Shown piece after piece: positions 36,130 through 46,575 of a stretch of DNA of 64,000 bases. The position numbers and the translations under genes were made by a program. Numbering within the stretch: position 1 is the first letter of the stretch; each line of letters begins with the position of its first letter. Source of the DNA: Allium sativum (taxonomy: Eukaryota; Streptophyta; Magnoliopsida; Asparagales; Amaryllidaceae). The stretch is taken from positions 33,844,501 through 33,908,500 of the forward strand of contig CM060923.1 in assembly GCA_030737875.1 (NCBI GenBank). The letters are read 5' to 3'. The notes below the pieces were generated by a model. The model saw only the letters and a list, made by a program, of their open reading frames with translations. It was not told the DNA's origin and did not search any database.

Positions 36130-36300
36130 TCTGAGTGGGGATGCGAAATGGTGTGGGAGGCTGGATACGAAATGTGGAGGGATTTCGGGATATGAAATTC
36201 AGGGAAGTAAAGGATATAAAGTGTGGTATAGGGGATAGGATATGAATTGTGGAGATGAATTCAGGGAGTTGAAATCGAGGATACGAAATGTGGTGCGTTG
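36130..36300. repeat. Degenerate 26-bp array of GGATACGAAATGTGG
   Basis: Variants of GGATAYRAAATKTGG occur at about 36137, 36163, 36188, 36210, 36238 and 36271. The same motif recurs, more loosely spaced, at 39300-39710 and once near 44648. Confidence 0.7.
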
Positions 36301-36654
36301 AGTTTGCACCGACCCCAGGTGTCGTATCTAGGGATAAAATTTCGTTGATGATGAGGCATACTGACCCCTGAACACTTTGGCAAATTTATGCCGTTTCGAC
36401 GAGCCGTGAAGACTATGGGTGCATATGATTTTGAATAGGAAGGGTTATTTAGAAGGGGTATTTGAAGGGGAATTGTTGCGAACGGGGAATGCGTTCTTTT
36501 TACGAAAAGGGCAAATTGGAAAGACCAAAGTTATTATTTTATTGTTTTTGTATTTATTATTTTATTGTTTTTATTTGTGTTTTTATGTGTATATTGTTGA
36601 ACAAGATAGTAGAATGCAGAATACAAATTGCAGAATAAAAAATACTGAATTGAA

Positions 36655-36796
36655 ATACGCATTACAACACAACCACTACAACACATCCATCACAACACAT
36701 CACAACTCATCACAACAAGACAACCACTAAAGAAAACACAATCACAACACAACCACCAAATAAAACACAACTACAACACAACCACAAAAGAAAACA
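36655..36796. repeat. ACAACACAACCAC low-complexity tract
   Basis: About 130 bp made of variants of ACAACACAACCAC and CATCACAACA. It lies immediately downstream of the stop codon of the minus-strand Myb/SANT-like gene and would form the start of its 3' untranslated region (TG-rich in the transcript). Confidence 0.8.
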
Positions 36797-37555
36797 TCAC
36801 ATCTGTCCAGCCCTCAGCTTCCTAATAAAATGAATAACACAACCCCTAAGCTGTGCGGGCTTGTCAAGCAGAGAATAAAAAGGGTTGTGGCCCAATCTGT
36901 CATGTTCTGACAGAGTAACCGCCACCTCCCACTCCTGATAGTCATCATCCTCATGGCGTACTGACATGTATAGATCTATAAGCTCGTCTCGGTCCATGCG
37001 CGAAGGAGCAAAACGAGAAGGGCCAACATCGGACCTGACCTGCCTACGAGTCGGATGACTCGAGATCTCAGCAGCATCGCCCCAAATAAAATCACTAAAC
37101 AACTGAGCCTCCTGCAGATTAACTGGTGGAGCAGCTGGAACTATGTATTGACATTTATTAGAACAAATGCAGCCTGCAAACATTGAGTCCAACTCTCTGA
37201 ATCGCGCTGGGGACCCACTCTTGTAATTGCGCGACGCTGCTGGCACCGTCGCCCACCACTCGTCCGAACCATGGACGGTATCCAGCTGATCGTCCCACGA
37301 CCCTCCACCAATCATTAGCAGTATGTTCCATGGAGCCCAATCCTTTTTCATGTTATCGAACTTGTTCTTCATCTGACCAACATTGTACTCCAATCTGGTG
37401 CGCTCATTGAATGCCGTTGCTATGAGCTGATACCATTCTCCAACGTTACGTGCACGTGAATTAAGATGTTCCATGCACACATCTATGAAAGCGTTGGTCA
37501 TGTCGTTGTTCCATTTGGGAATGGAACAGGTAGAAGAGGACTGAGATGCTGCCAT
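36797..37555 (-). CDS. Myb/SANT-like DNA-binding domain protein
   Basis: This is the only intact ORF of convincing protein character in the window: 252 codons, ATG at 37553-37555, TGA at 36797-36799, no intron needed. Residues about 13-112 match the plant Myb/SANT-like domain (Pfam Myb_DNA-bind_3 type): KWNNDMTNAFIDVCMEH, W41, FNERT, QMKNKFDNMKKDW (61-73), SWDD (86-89), DEWW (98-101), then FRELDSMFAG (119-128). The rest is acidic and Arg-rich, with YSLLDKP and an IHFIRKLRAG end. Proteins of this type include the ORF1 partner of PIF/Harbinger transposases and host genes derived from it; they bind DNA in the nucleus. No DDE transposase is nearby. A TATA box lies at 37729-37736. The neighbours are TE sequence, so a captured or domesticated harbinger ORF1, or a recent pseudogene without damage, are all possible. 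The family call is firm and the function is inferred. Confidence 0.8.
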   Translation of the reverse strand: MAASQSSSTCSIPKWNNDMTNAFIDVCMEHLNSRARNVGEWYQLIATAFNERTRLEYNVGQMKNKFDNMKKDWAPWNILLMIGGGSWDDQLDTVHGSDEWWATVPAASRNYKSGSPARFRELDSMFAGCICSNKCQYIVPAAPPVNLQEAQLFSDFIWGDAAEISSHPTRRQVRSDVGPSRFAPSRMDRDELIDLYMSVRHEDDDYQEWEVAVTLSEHDRLGHNPFYSLLDKPAQLRGCVIHFIRKLRAGQM

Positions 37556-37728
37556 TCTGGAAAAAAAATTCCGAAAATTACAAAATTAATATATGTGGAA
37601 TTTACGAAGCTAAAAAACACAAATATAAAAGCAGAAACCTGAAAAAATCGATGAGTTGATGGATATTGGAACTTGAAATTTCGGATTTGGTGTGTTATAT
37701 GGTGATGAAAATAGTTAGAAATGAAGTG

Positions 37729-37736
37729 AATTTATA
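37729..37736 (-). promoter_or_regulatory. TATA box for the Myb/SANT-like ORF
   Basis: Minus-strand context GCTATAAATTC, 174 bases upstream of the ATG, leaving about 140 bases for the 5' untranslated region. Confidence 0.5.
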
Positions 37737-37778
37737 GCTGAATGGAAGAGGATCGACTGTTCCAGAATTTTCGTGGCG

Positions 37779-37812
37779 TCTGACGTGCGTCCGATGCGTC
37801 GGACATGTCAGA
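37779..37812. repeat. Imperfect GC-rich palindrome
   Basis: TCTGACGTG...TCCGATGC on the left pairs with GCGTCGGA...CATGTCAGA on the right, apart from a two-base gap and two mismatches. It contains ACGTG and TCCGA half-sites in both orientations and lies about 45 bp beyond the TATA box, inside the likely promoter. Confidence 0.65.
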
Positions 37813-38485
37813 TGCCAAAGCCACCTTTTCAACCATTTGTCTTGAAGGGGCAAACGTGTGGGTCCCACTGTTGACGCGTCCGACGCAGACACAAAATTTG
37901 ACTACCCAGTTGGAAACTCAAACGCTACCTATACTTTTATGACTCCATCCAGGCTTTGTCCTTGGGTATCTTGGTGACACTTCTAGATTTTGAACAATGC
38001 GACAAGCTAAGTCATGTAGGCTTGAACTACTTTTGGTAACAGGGCCAAAAGGTTGGTTAACACTTGCCCTCAAAGGATGTCTTGTGATTGCATGATGTGC
38101 TTTGAGTCGAGACAAGCATTCCTGAGAGTTGGAAAAATCCCCAAGTCACATTGAGCAATCGTTCGCGACTTTTTCATTGAGTAGCCATGATGCTTCGTGT
38201 AGCTCATTGGTACAAGTACGCGATTCCAGCATCGTTCAGAGTCCTAGTTGCTATGAACTTCATTGCTTGGACTGGAACCTGTCTGACTGCTGAGGTGTAT
38301 GTCTAACTCCTGTTGATTTAAGAGATTAAAAGGTACTTGTCGACTCCTGCTTATGTTGGAATATAAATGAGTGGTTGTCGACATAGTCTCACGAATGTGC
38401 TCATATGTTTGCACGTGGTTTTACGCGATACGATCGGAGTTCAATATAAAACATAAATGAAATGTTATATTTCAGGCGTCCGATC

Positions 38486-38810
38486 GTGCAAGTTGATTTT
38501 TGAAAATGTTATTGAATTAGGGGCTCGATCGCTTGCTATGTTCTCTAGGTCGTTTAGGTTCGCGTGTACACAATCGGTTAATGAGACGAGTCGGTTTCGA
38601 CAATCGAGATTTGATAAACGCGTATGCATGATCATAGCCGTATCTGGGTATATGGTCGCGTAAGTTGGTTTTCAAAACGTTTTCAAATTAGGACTCGATC
38701 GTTAGGCACGTTCCTTAGAATCATTTAGATTCATGAGTACACGATTAGTCAATGAGTCAAGTCGGTTTTGGAAACCCATGTGCACGATCGTACACTATTG
38801 TTTAAGTTTA
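38486..38810. repeat. 172-bp tandem duplication
   Basis: AAGTTGRTTTT at 38490 recurs at 38662, followed in both copies by TCAAATTAGG/TTGAATTAGG, CTCGATCG, TCTAGGTCGTTTAG/TTAGAATCATTTAG, TACACRATYRGTYAATGAG and AAGTCGGTTT-like blocks. Identity is moderate. The ORFs across it are not conserved. Confidence 0.7.
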
Positions 38811-39239
38811 GAGTTTGTCACCGATCCTAGGTTAGTCAAGTTCTCCTTTTCCTCCCTTCCTTCACTTCCCCTCCCTTTTTTAATATATAGGATCGGTAGC
38901 GATCTGGGGATTAGTATCGCACCCGTGACATAGAATTTTTCTTGAACCCTATGCTTCCTCGTTTAAAAACGGGGCATGAAGTCTTTATTCCTTCACTTGG
39001 CATTTTTCGTACTTTAGGAGTTAGGCGATTTCGTGAAATCTAGGACTTCGTTCTCTTCCCACGTTGCTATACGTCACCATAATCACTAGCTCTGATTGTT
39101 GACCTTCAAACACCCCTAGGGCACCTCGTCGAACCAACATCAGATCGGGTGGGTGGCCCTCGAATTATTTTGTGTTTTAGCCTAATTCAATTTAAAGCTG
39201 GGTGAGGGAGATGGACAAGGGCTATAGGGGGAGAGATGG
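38811..39239. other. Unassigned sequence
   Basis: A pyrimidine-rich stretch (38840-38880) is followed by a TATATAGG and a GATCGGTAGCGATC palindrome-like motif. No gene. It may be part of the LTR or leader of the element at 40.3-44.4 kb. Confidence 0.35.
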
Positions 39240-40290
39240 TGGCATCATATTTCGTGGTTCTGTGGTCGGGCATGGAGGTAGCAATAGAGAACATGGCCTG
39301 GAGTACGAAATCTGAGGAAGATAAGGATTAGAGAAAAGGTGGAATTGTGAGGATGGTTACGAAGTCAGTGGGATACAAAATGCGGGGTTCATATCCCATG
39401 AACTTGGATGGATTTTTTGGACTTAGAGGTGAATTTTGTATCCATAGAATGGGATGTAGGGGCATAAAATTTGGGATGTCGAGGAGAGAGAAGGCGGGAT
39501 TATGATGCCACATCTAGGAGATGAAGATGCTTAAATATTTTAGGGATATAAATTTGGTTTTCAAATCCCTAGACTTAGTCATCTTTAGGAATAGCTCGTG
39601 ATGTGTATGGGGACACGAAACTATAATTTTGTATCCTTGTACTTGGTTGTCCTAGGAGTTGAAGGCTTGGGGGTTCGAGAATTTACAGGCTTATGGGGAT
39701 ACAAAATGAAATTTGCACCCTTAAAACACACGAAAATTTCAATTTCAAGACTTCACTCCGAGAAATCGGGTCATCACGCAACATTATGCAAATGGGTTGA
39801 GTTTTAAATTGAACATAATGTTTCCTATTAACATTTGAAAAATGAACTCGTTGAACTGACAATTCAGATATGCACATAGGGTTAGAGATTGAACTATAGA
39901 CATACGACTGAACTTAAATTTGCTGGATTCAATTCTCAACCCAATCATGATGTGGCCACGATCCGGTTCAAATTCTACGTGTTCGGTTGGCGATGATGAT
40001 GGTTTTAGTTTAAAAGCTAAAGGGTGTTGCCTTGTTCCGAAGCATTTCATCGTAATTGCATTAGCATGCACGATACTACACATTCCACATTAGTTCACAC
40101 CATCACCGGGGAGGGCGTACATAATTTAATTGTGCTAAATTATGCAACTATCTTGCAAGTATAGTTTGAAATGGTAAGGAGAAGCTTTAGACGACTCCAA
40201 GGCTTGGCAGTCGAAGCCACGGTATCATCTCCAAGCTCGAATGAGTCTTCGTATAGTTTTAGTCCATTAGTTAACGGTCATGAGGCCTCT
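39240..40290 (+). mobile_element. LTR-like or leader sequence of a decayed retroelement
   Basis: The segment about 39840-40065 recurs at about 44720-44905: GAACTCGTT, ATATGCACATA/GTGTGCACATA, CAATCATGATGTGGCCACGATCCG / AAATCAAGTCGTGATCGCGATTCG, and GATGATGGTTTTAGTTTAAA / GACAATGGTTTTAGTTATAAA, in the same order. Two such copies around a decayed coding region fit old LTRs. The GGATACAAAAT motif array occupies 39300-39710. Ends could not be fixed. Confidence 0.45.
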
Positions 40291-40305
40291 ACATCTTCCT
40301 AACAA

Positions 40306-43300
40306 TTGGGCCTATCTAGCATGCACAATCAAGGGAGACAGTCCGAAGGATTGCAGTATTCAGATACGCATGTGGATGTAGTGTCTCAAGAAGAAGTAGA
40401 ACCTGCAACTGCAGTCTCTCTAGAAGAGGAAGACGCAGGCAACGAACATGAAGGCATTTTCATGGTGTCAGATATGACAGGAGATACCAATATTCTCGAG
40501 AATCCCCAAATTCAGTTGTCTCAAGAATAGACGAAGCTTCGTTTAGGCGAATCTGCGCAAAATATGGAATACCTTGGGTGATGTTCTAATTCCCGAAGAG
40601 GATAAGGTACATGCTCCTCCAAAGGGCTATACCGCTAGGAACATGCATATGTGCTCCGTAAGATGGGTGCCCTCACCATGTTCATATATCTGAGATATTC
40701 TATACTTCTTTCGACTAGAGCCAATGCAGCTTCACGCGAACGCATATGCCTTCCTGCTTGACGCCTACGTCCTGTATATACAGTGGTTGAACATAGAACC
40801 GACTGGGTAAGACATATGATACCTCTACTTTATGAAGAGAAGAAACATTGTCTCGTATTCACTTGTCTATTTAGAGGCGCATGCCAACAATCGCTTCATC
40901 ATGGGAACGTGGAACAAACCCAGCGATTTCAACCACGACTGGTTCTACGTTTTATTCCTACCAGGATTTGCGAAGAGTTGGCTCGCAGGCCATAAGTACT
41001 TTGAAACTTACAATGTATCCCAAGTTAATTGAGTCATAATCTCTAAACCAACTTGAAATTTTATGTATTAGGTATTCAACGGATTTCAAGGAGTGGTGAA
41101 CATCTAGAGCAAGTCATGGCATTGAGGAATGTCCCGAGTGCATATCGTAACGCTCAGACTCTGCTACCAGACTATCTCCTTCACTTGTTGAATTTATTCC
41201 CAAGGGTTGCTCGACGGGCTGTGAGGACAGAAGAAGGAGTAGAGGACATGGAAGAAAATGAAGGAGGAGATATTCCTCCATGTTCGCAGGAAGAGGTTCC
41301 CCTGTCGTTCTTCCTTACGTGCTCTCAGTTGAGGAGGAGATCATAGGAGCTCAAGGGGATATAGGAGGCGGCAAGGACGGTGAGGAGGAGCTCGACGGAG
41401 GGTATGGTTCACAACCCACTCCCGTTCTCTTTGCAACTGAGGAAACGAGGATGGGAGAGGCTTTCAAACCAAGTTCTTTAGTTATGACTTCTTCGACCAT
41501 TGCATCGATTGAGGTTGAGCACCATCTTAAAAGGGTTAGATAAGGTCCCGATAGAGACATATTATTTTGGGCTCAGTGGTGCTAATGTCGAATGCTTATT
41601 GTCGAGCTTTGTGGAAATTACCCCTTCAAGCAAGCAGACATATGGTCCATAGGGGAACACTTAGGATACACACACACACACACACTCACTCACAAGCACT
41701 GCATAACACAACACTTAGTTCATGCATGTAGCATGTTCGATTCTGATTCAAAATTTACTTCGTGCAAGTGCCATGACTTGGGAAAGTGACAAAGATCAAG
41801 ATATGGGATATTCTTGAAGGCTAAAGGGAAACACCATGGATGATTTCTTGAAAGTACGCATCTGCATACAAAGAAGAGGCCCCATAAGTTTGAAAGCAAC
41901 CATCGTTGTCAAGATTATCCCCGACACTCATCACGTCCGCCAACGATCATGAGACTGGTAAATGTCAGAAGAAGAGAAGAGACTGTAGGCACGAAGCAAT
42001 CAGAAGCGATTTTCCTACCTCCTTACATCTCGACCCTTGCACCATTGCCGATACCTGTTAGAAAGTACGGGCTTGGCAAAAGATTATGAATCGGTGGGAG
42101 GGATGTAAGAAAGCAAGGGCCGACAATTCCCGATATGTCAACGATTACAAAGATGAGCAATGCGGAGAAGAAAGAGATCTTGAGGAAGTCGTCTCAGGTT
42201 TTATTTTGAACAGTTGTTGTGGGTACCCGATATGCATCAAATCCTGTTGCATATAGATGAAGATACCTGGTCCCGGGTGTATGACGTCTTCCACCAATAT
42301 CGGGAGCTGTACAAGTATCCAGAGAGACCCTCGGAGATGATTTTCTATAAAAGTGCAGAGATTCAAGGCTTACAACTCGCGGTTAAGTCCAAATAGGAGA
42401 GCCTCAAAAATCATGATGCCAAAATGAGTAAGAAAAAACTTTGACTAGCGATTATTTCCATGTAATCGAGTAACACTTTATGTGCTAACTCTCTGTTGCT
42501 GAAACAGACGTGCTAAAGAGGGAGCTCGGAAAAGTTAAAGTAGATATGACCATCGCTCGGGAAGAGCAAAAAGATGTGTTGGCCTCCATCTTGGCTCGAG
42601 CCACCATGTTGGAGAAGGACAACAAGGTTGTATTCGAAGATAATCTTCAGCTGCAAAAGAAGAAGAGGAAGTGCAGTGAATCAGGCTAGAAAACCAGGCT
42701 TTGATAGAGGAAAACAGAAGGCTCCGAAAGGAGAACGAAAGAACTCAATGCCTGATGAAGGAAAACAAGGAGCTCAGGCAGGCACTAGCAACAAGTCATG
42801 CTTAGCTCGAACATGCCAGGAAGGAAAAGGAGGCAACAGAGGCTTCGAGCAAGGAAGTGCTTGGACAAATTGATGCGGTCAGGGGCGAGTACGAGGCTCA
42901 GCTTGAAGATCTCAGGGCCCAAGCCAGTGGAGCCCGAGAGGAGGTAGAGAGAGACATGGAGCCGACAGATCTGGGCTTATACGTTAAAATACTTCGACAC
43001 TGTGGGCTCTCATGGGTCAGTGACTATTCCCGGAATCTCGCTTTGACTTGGGAAAGGCTAGTGGAGGACAAGGCTGCTGCCTAGGAGGTGGAGATGGTGG
43101 ATGAGGCGACGTTAATGGACCAATACTTGATAGAGGAGGAACGTCGTGAGTTAGCGGAAGGGAGACAAACGATTGAGGAAGACGTAGAGGCAGAGGAGGC
43201 AGAAAGGTAAGCTATTGAAAGGGGAAAAACGATCGTAACCAAGGACATCGTAGTTGCTCATGAGGCTGCTTTCTAATAGAAACAAGTCATTCCTTCTGCT

Positions 43301-44380
43301 TCCGCTGGTGGTCCTTTCGCACCAACTCCAGTTGTTAAAGAGTATGATTAAAATCATCCAGGGCTGCGTGCCATGGGTTTTCTTATGTCAATCGTTGAAG
43401 GGTCAATGTCAACAGGAGCCACACAACAAATGCGAGGAGGTATATCCACTTACTCACTGAAGTCAAAAAAGATGATAAACGAAGTGGAAGTAATCTAACT
43501 TGCCTTTTCCTCAACGTGCATCTACCTTTGACGTGGGGACGACAACATAAATTAAAACAACAATGACTGCCGGATACATATCTTATGTGGGGGCTTATGC
43601 GAGGCAAATGGAGGAAGAGCTTGACCGACTTGAAGACCTTGATCCAGATATAGGAGAGCTCAAAATGTTAGACTTTTCCATATTATTCGATTAGGACGAA
43701 GAAAAGAAGGACGCGAGCGCCCAGATGACGGGATAGACATACGCAGGTGGGCAGTCAATGCACGAACTGGTCAAACAACAGAAAGCCCAATTGATGTAGA
43801 AGTCCGAGGAGCAGAAAGTGAAAAGGAAGACCGACGAGGAGGCTAGTTTGGAAGTTCAAGAGGAGGTGAGGGTGAAAGTCGAGGAAGAGATCCAGGCCAA
43901 GGTTCAGGAGGAAGCTCAGAAGAAAGTGGAGAACAAGGCATCTCAAAAGAGATCCTAGGAGGAGCTAAGGAGGTTGAAGGCTCATAAGGGGGGTGGAACT
44001 AAAGGAAAAGCATGAGATGAATAAGGAGGTCAGGAAAACTAAGAAAAAGGTTGAGAAGATTCAAATTTCAGGGGCCATCTTGAAGTCGTCCCTACTCCAT
44101 TGAAGGCAATCCTCCCTAAATCCAAGATCATAGATATCACACAAAAAGAAATGTGGGTCCTTCCTACTTTCTTGACTGCTGGATATGAGTTCAGGCCTCG
44201 CTGCATTCCGACTTCGCCGAAGGAGCCTAAAGGACCCGGAGGGTGTGGGGAAACGAGGAGGAAGATAAAGAAGAAGGATGAGTTGCTCGAAGCTGAATCT
44301 GAGAAGAAGAAGAAGAAGAAGAGGAAGGACAGTTTGTCCAAGTTATTGTTGCAAATAAGTTTTTGTTTTGTCGAATGATA
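40306..44380 (+). pseudogene. Decayed gag-like coding region, possibly Tat/Ogre type
   Basis: Plus-strand frames, broken by stops and frame changes, show a coherent protein character. At about 40705-41030 the frames read YFFRLEPMQLHANAYAFLLD, an IQWLNIEP stretch, SYSLVYLEAHANNRF and HDWFYVLFLPG; this resembles the N-terminal domain annotated in plants as putative gypsy-type transposon (Tat/Ogre gag). NVPSAYRNAQTLLPDYLL follows near 41125. From 42510 to 43080 and 43590 to 44350 the translation is rich in Glu, Lys, Arg and Ala with coiled-coil character (EEVRVKVEEEIQAKVQEE near 43865). A GT...AG intron candidate lies at 42428-42507. No zinc knuckle, protease or RT was recognised. Ogre-like elements carry an extra ORF and an intron, which fits, but the lineage is an inference and a decayed host gene with the same domain is the alternative. 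Confidence 0.5.
42428..42507 (+). other. Candidate 80-bp intron
   Basis: GTAAGAAAA at the donor and TGCTGAAACAG at the acceptor, with a T-rich stretch between and a TGACTAG-like branch region. The flanking sequence on both sides reads as Lys/Glu-rich coding sequence, and the interval itself is not coding-like. Confidence 0.45.
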
Positions 44381-45198
44381 GGATATGCGAGTACGACCCT
44401 TTCTATTCGAAGGCACGATGTGGTTTTGATGTACATTGTGTTGTTAGTAAAAGGATGTATTTTGACATGTTAATGAAAGTTTGTTTACTTTGCTTACATC
44501 ACATATCGTTCTAAGTGTTCAAGCGTTCTTTACATTTTCCAGTACTGTACTTGTAAATTTTGCTTGTCGTTACACTTGGATTTGAGTTTGTTGGAGGAGT
44601 CTCGAGACTTTGAGAATTCGAAGTTGAACCGGGGAACATAAGAATCTCTGGCAAGCATGTGGGGATATGAATTTTTAATTTTTGAATTAACAGATTGGCG
44701 TGACGCTCGAGAAGCGAACTCGTTTTAATTGATCACTAGGGTGTGCACATAAAATGTAGACATATGGTTGAATCATCAATTCTATGATTTGATTATTAAC
44801 CAAATCAAGTCGTGATCGCGATTCGAAGGATTGCATCTGCAGTCGACAATGACAATGGTTTTAGTTATAAACTAAAGGTTATCACTCCATTTCGAAATGT
44901 TTGTTTGTATGGAGTCTTGGCTTTGAGGGACGTCGGAGATGACTTCCGCAGTGCCGAGACTTCGATTTTGGACAATCTTCTCTGGGTGGTGGGTTCGCTC
45001 CCAAAAGCTTACTTCACTGGTCGTGGAGAAGATGATAGTAGTGAGGATGTAGGAGATGGTGGAGGTGTAATCCCCTCAGTCCTGCTCTCTGTTGTGCATC
45101 CGGTTGTACTTACCGATGTTCCCCTAGCTGATTGGGAGGTGGACGGAGTTTAGTTGGAGGTGAAAGGTCGTGACGACAACAAAGAGGAGGTGTTCGTT
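44381..45198. other. 3' flank of the decayed gag-like region
   Basis: Contains the second copy (44720-44905) of the 39840-40065 segment. The ORF 44812-45153 overlaps it and is not recognisable. The outer gypsy element begins at 45199; TCGTT (45194-45198) would be the left half of its target duplication. Confidence 0.45.
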
Positions 45199-45583
45199 TG
45201 TAACGACTCGCATTCTTCACGTCGAAGGGTTGTAGAATATTTATTTCTTTCACATGCGAAGTCGTATGGTCATGTAACTTTGGCAGACGACTATTGGGGT
45301 CATTTCCCATGTTCATGATTTTTGCTGATTTTTAAATGACCATTTTGCCCCTAGCTGATCTTGTTTCGGCCATAACTTTTGATTGAAAAGGAATTTTGTC
45401 CTGAAACCACTTCCATTAGATCCGGATGATGGTTTACCTTTCCATAGAGTGGTCACATTAGCCAAATGGACTCACTGTTTGGGAGATATGGCTGAAACAA
45501 GTTTCAGGTGGTGAAAAACAGCTTAATTGGGCTTAACCGGGTGATTAACAGCTAGGCCCAAACGGGAATTTCGGGATTAAGAG

Positions 45584-45590
45584 TATAAGA
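45584..45590 (+). promoter_or_regulatory. TATA box of the outer gypsy LTR
   Basis: GTATAAGAGGG, 386 bp inside the LTR. Transcription would start near 45615, before TTAGGGTTTAGAAAACG. Confidence 0.5.
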
Positions 45591-46234
45591 GGGCTGTTAG
45601 GGTTTAGAAAACGATTTTTACTTCATTTTCCAGCCGCCTAAGACATTCCTCTCAACCTAGCCATGGCCTCCACCTTCTAATTTCATCCCAAATCGTCTCT
45701 AATCACTTTCTAATCAGGGATTAAGCAAAACTACATCGAATCAAGGTAAATCAACATCAAATTTGGAACATAGCTGTTGGAACACATAGAGATTCGATTC
45801 ATAACAGAGAATATTTCAGATCTAAAGTTTATTTGAGGCTAAGGTGAATGATTAGCATCGTTTTTACACTAATTATAGTTATTTAGGGTGATTAGTGATA
45901 ATTAGCGAAATTATGGGTCAAAAAAATCTTGAAAAATTTGTAAAATTCTAAAATATTATTTTAGGGCTCTGATAAAAATTTGGGTTGATTTGGACATGTT
46001 TTGCTAATTATACTGTTAAACCATGATTAAGGGGATTAAGGGGAAAATCATGCTTTTTGGGTATGTTTGATCCATTTTAACATATCATATTGTTGTTTGG
46101 ATGTTTATGGTTGATTGTCTATGTTGCTATGACTGTATGGTATGCTTTATGATTTCTTAGAAAAGTTAGAATAGTCGAAAACGCCGTCGTATGGCGTAAA
46201 ACAGTCGCAGGAAAAGTCGCAGGAAAATTGTGCA

Positions 46235-46575
46235 GGGTTTCGGATCGGATCGGTTGGAGGGGCTCGGGTCGGATAGTGGGCTGAGCAAGGAAGCACCGAA
46301 CCGAACTGGAACTTAGCACAAGATAAAGCACGGCGAGAAGGAAGGCCACTATAGTTGGATTGGGATCGGATCGGGATATCTAGGAGGGAGCAACCACCGA
46401 ACCAAACCATGAAGCAACCACCGAGCCAAACCCAGGCAGAGGGCATCCGAACCGAACCGAGTTAGAGGGGGGAACACCGAACCGAACCGCACCCAGGAGC
46501 ATATTAGGAAGTATTGGACCGAACCGAACCGATGAGGACTAGAGTACTATGCATATCCGAACCGAGCCGGATGAG
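46235..46575 (+). repeat. CCGAACCGAAC / GGATCGGATCGG motif-rich stretch
   Basis: More than a dozen ACCGAACCGA-like units with interspersed GGATCGGATCGG, part of the transcribed region of the outer LTR. Minus-strand frames here are artefacts. Confidence 0.8.

Larger units (their letters stand above)
35516..36418 (-). mobile_element. Possible LTR on the minus strand, ends uncertain
   Basis: On the minus strand the sequence shows CCTATAAATAGC (plus 35975-35986, TATA-like), later GTGGACGTAGGCCTT followed by GGATGAACCACTATAAAT (plus 35608-35655), the same kind of block as in the 26270 LTR, and an end GTGTCAACA (plus 35516-35524). The right end is a guess. No primer binding site or polypurine tract adjoins, so it may be a solo or truncated LTR. 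Confidence 0.4.
37556..38480. other. Upstream region of the Myb/SANT-like ORF
   Basis: Holds the minus-strand TATA box and an imperfect palindrome. Near 37912 the minus-strand sequence GGTAGCGTTTGAGTTTCC resembles a PIF/Harbinger end, but a matching left end was not found. No other gene is supported. Confidence 0.4.

Noticed and set aside
36419..37930. Complete harbinger element around the Myb/SANT-like ORF
   Set aside because: A possible right end near 37912-37930 has no matching left end, and no transposase ORF is present.
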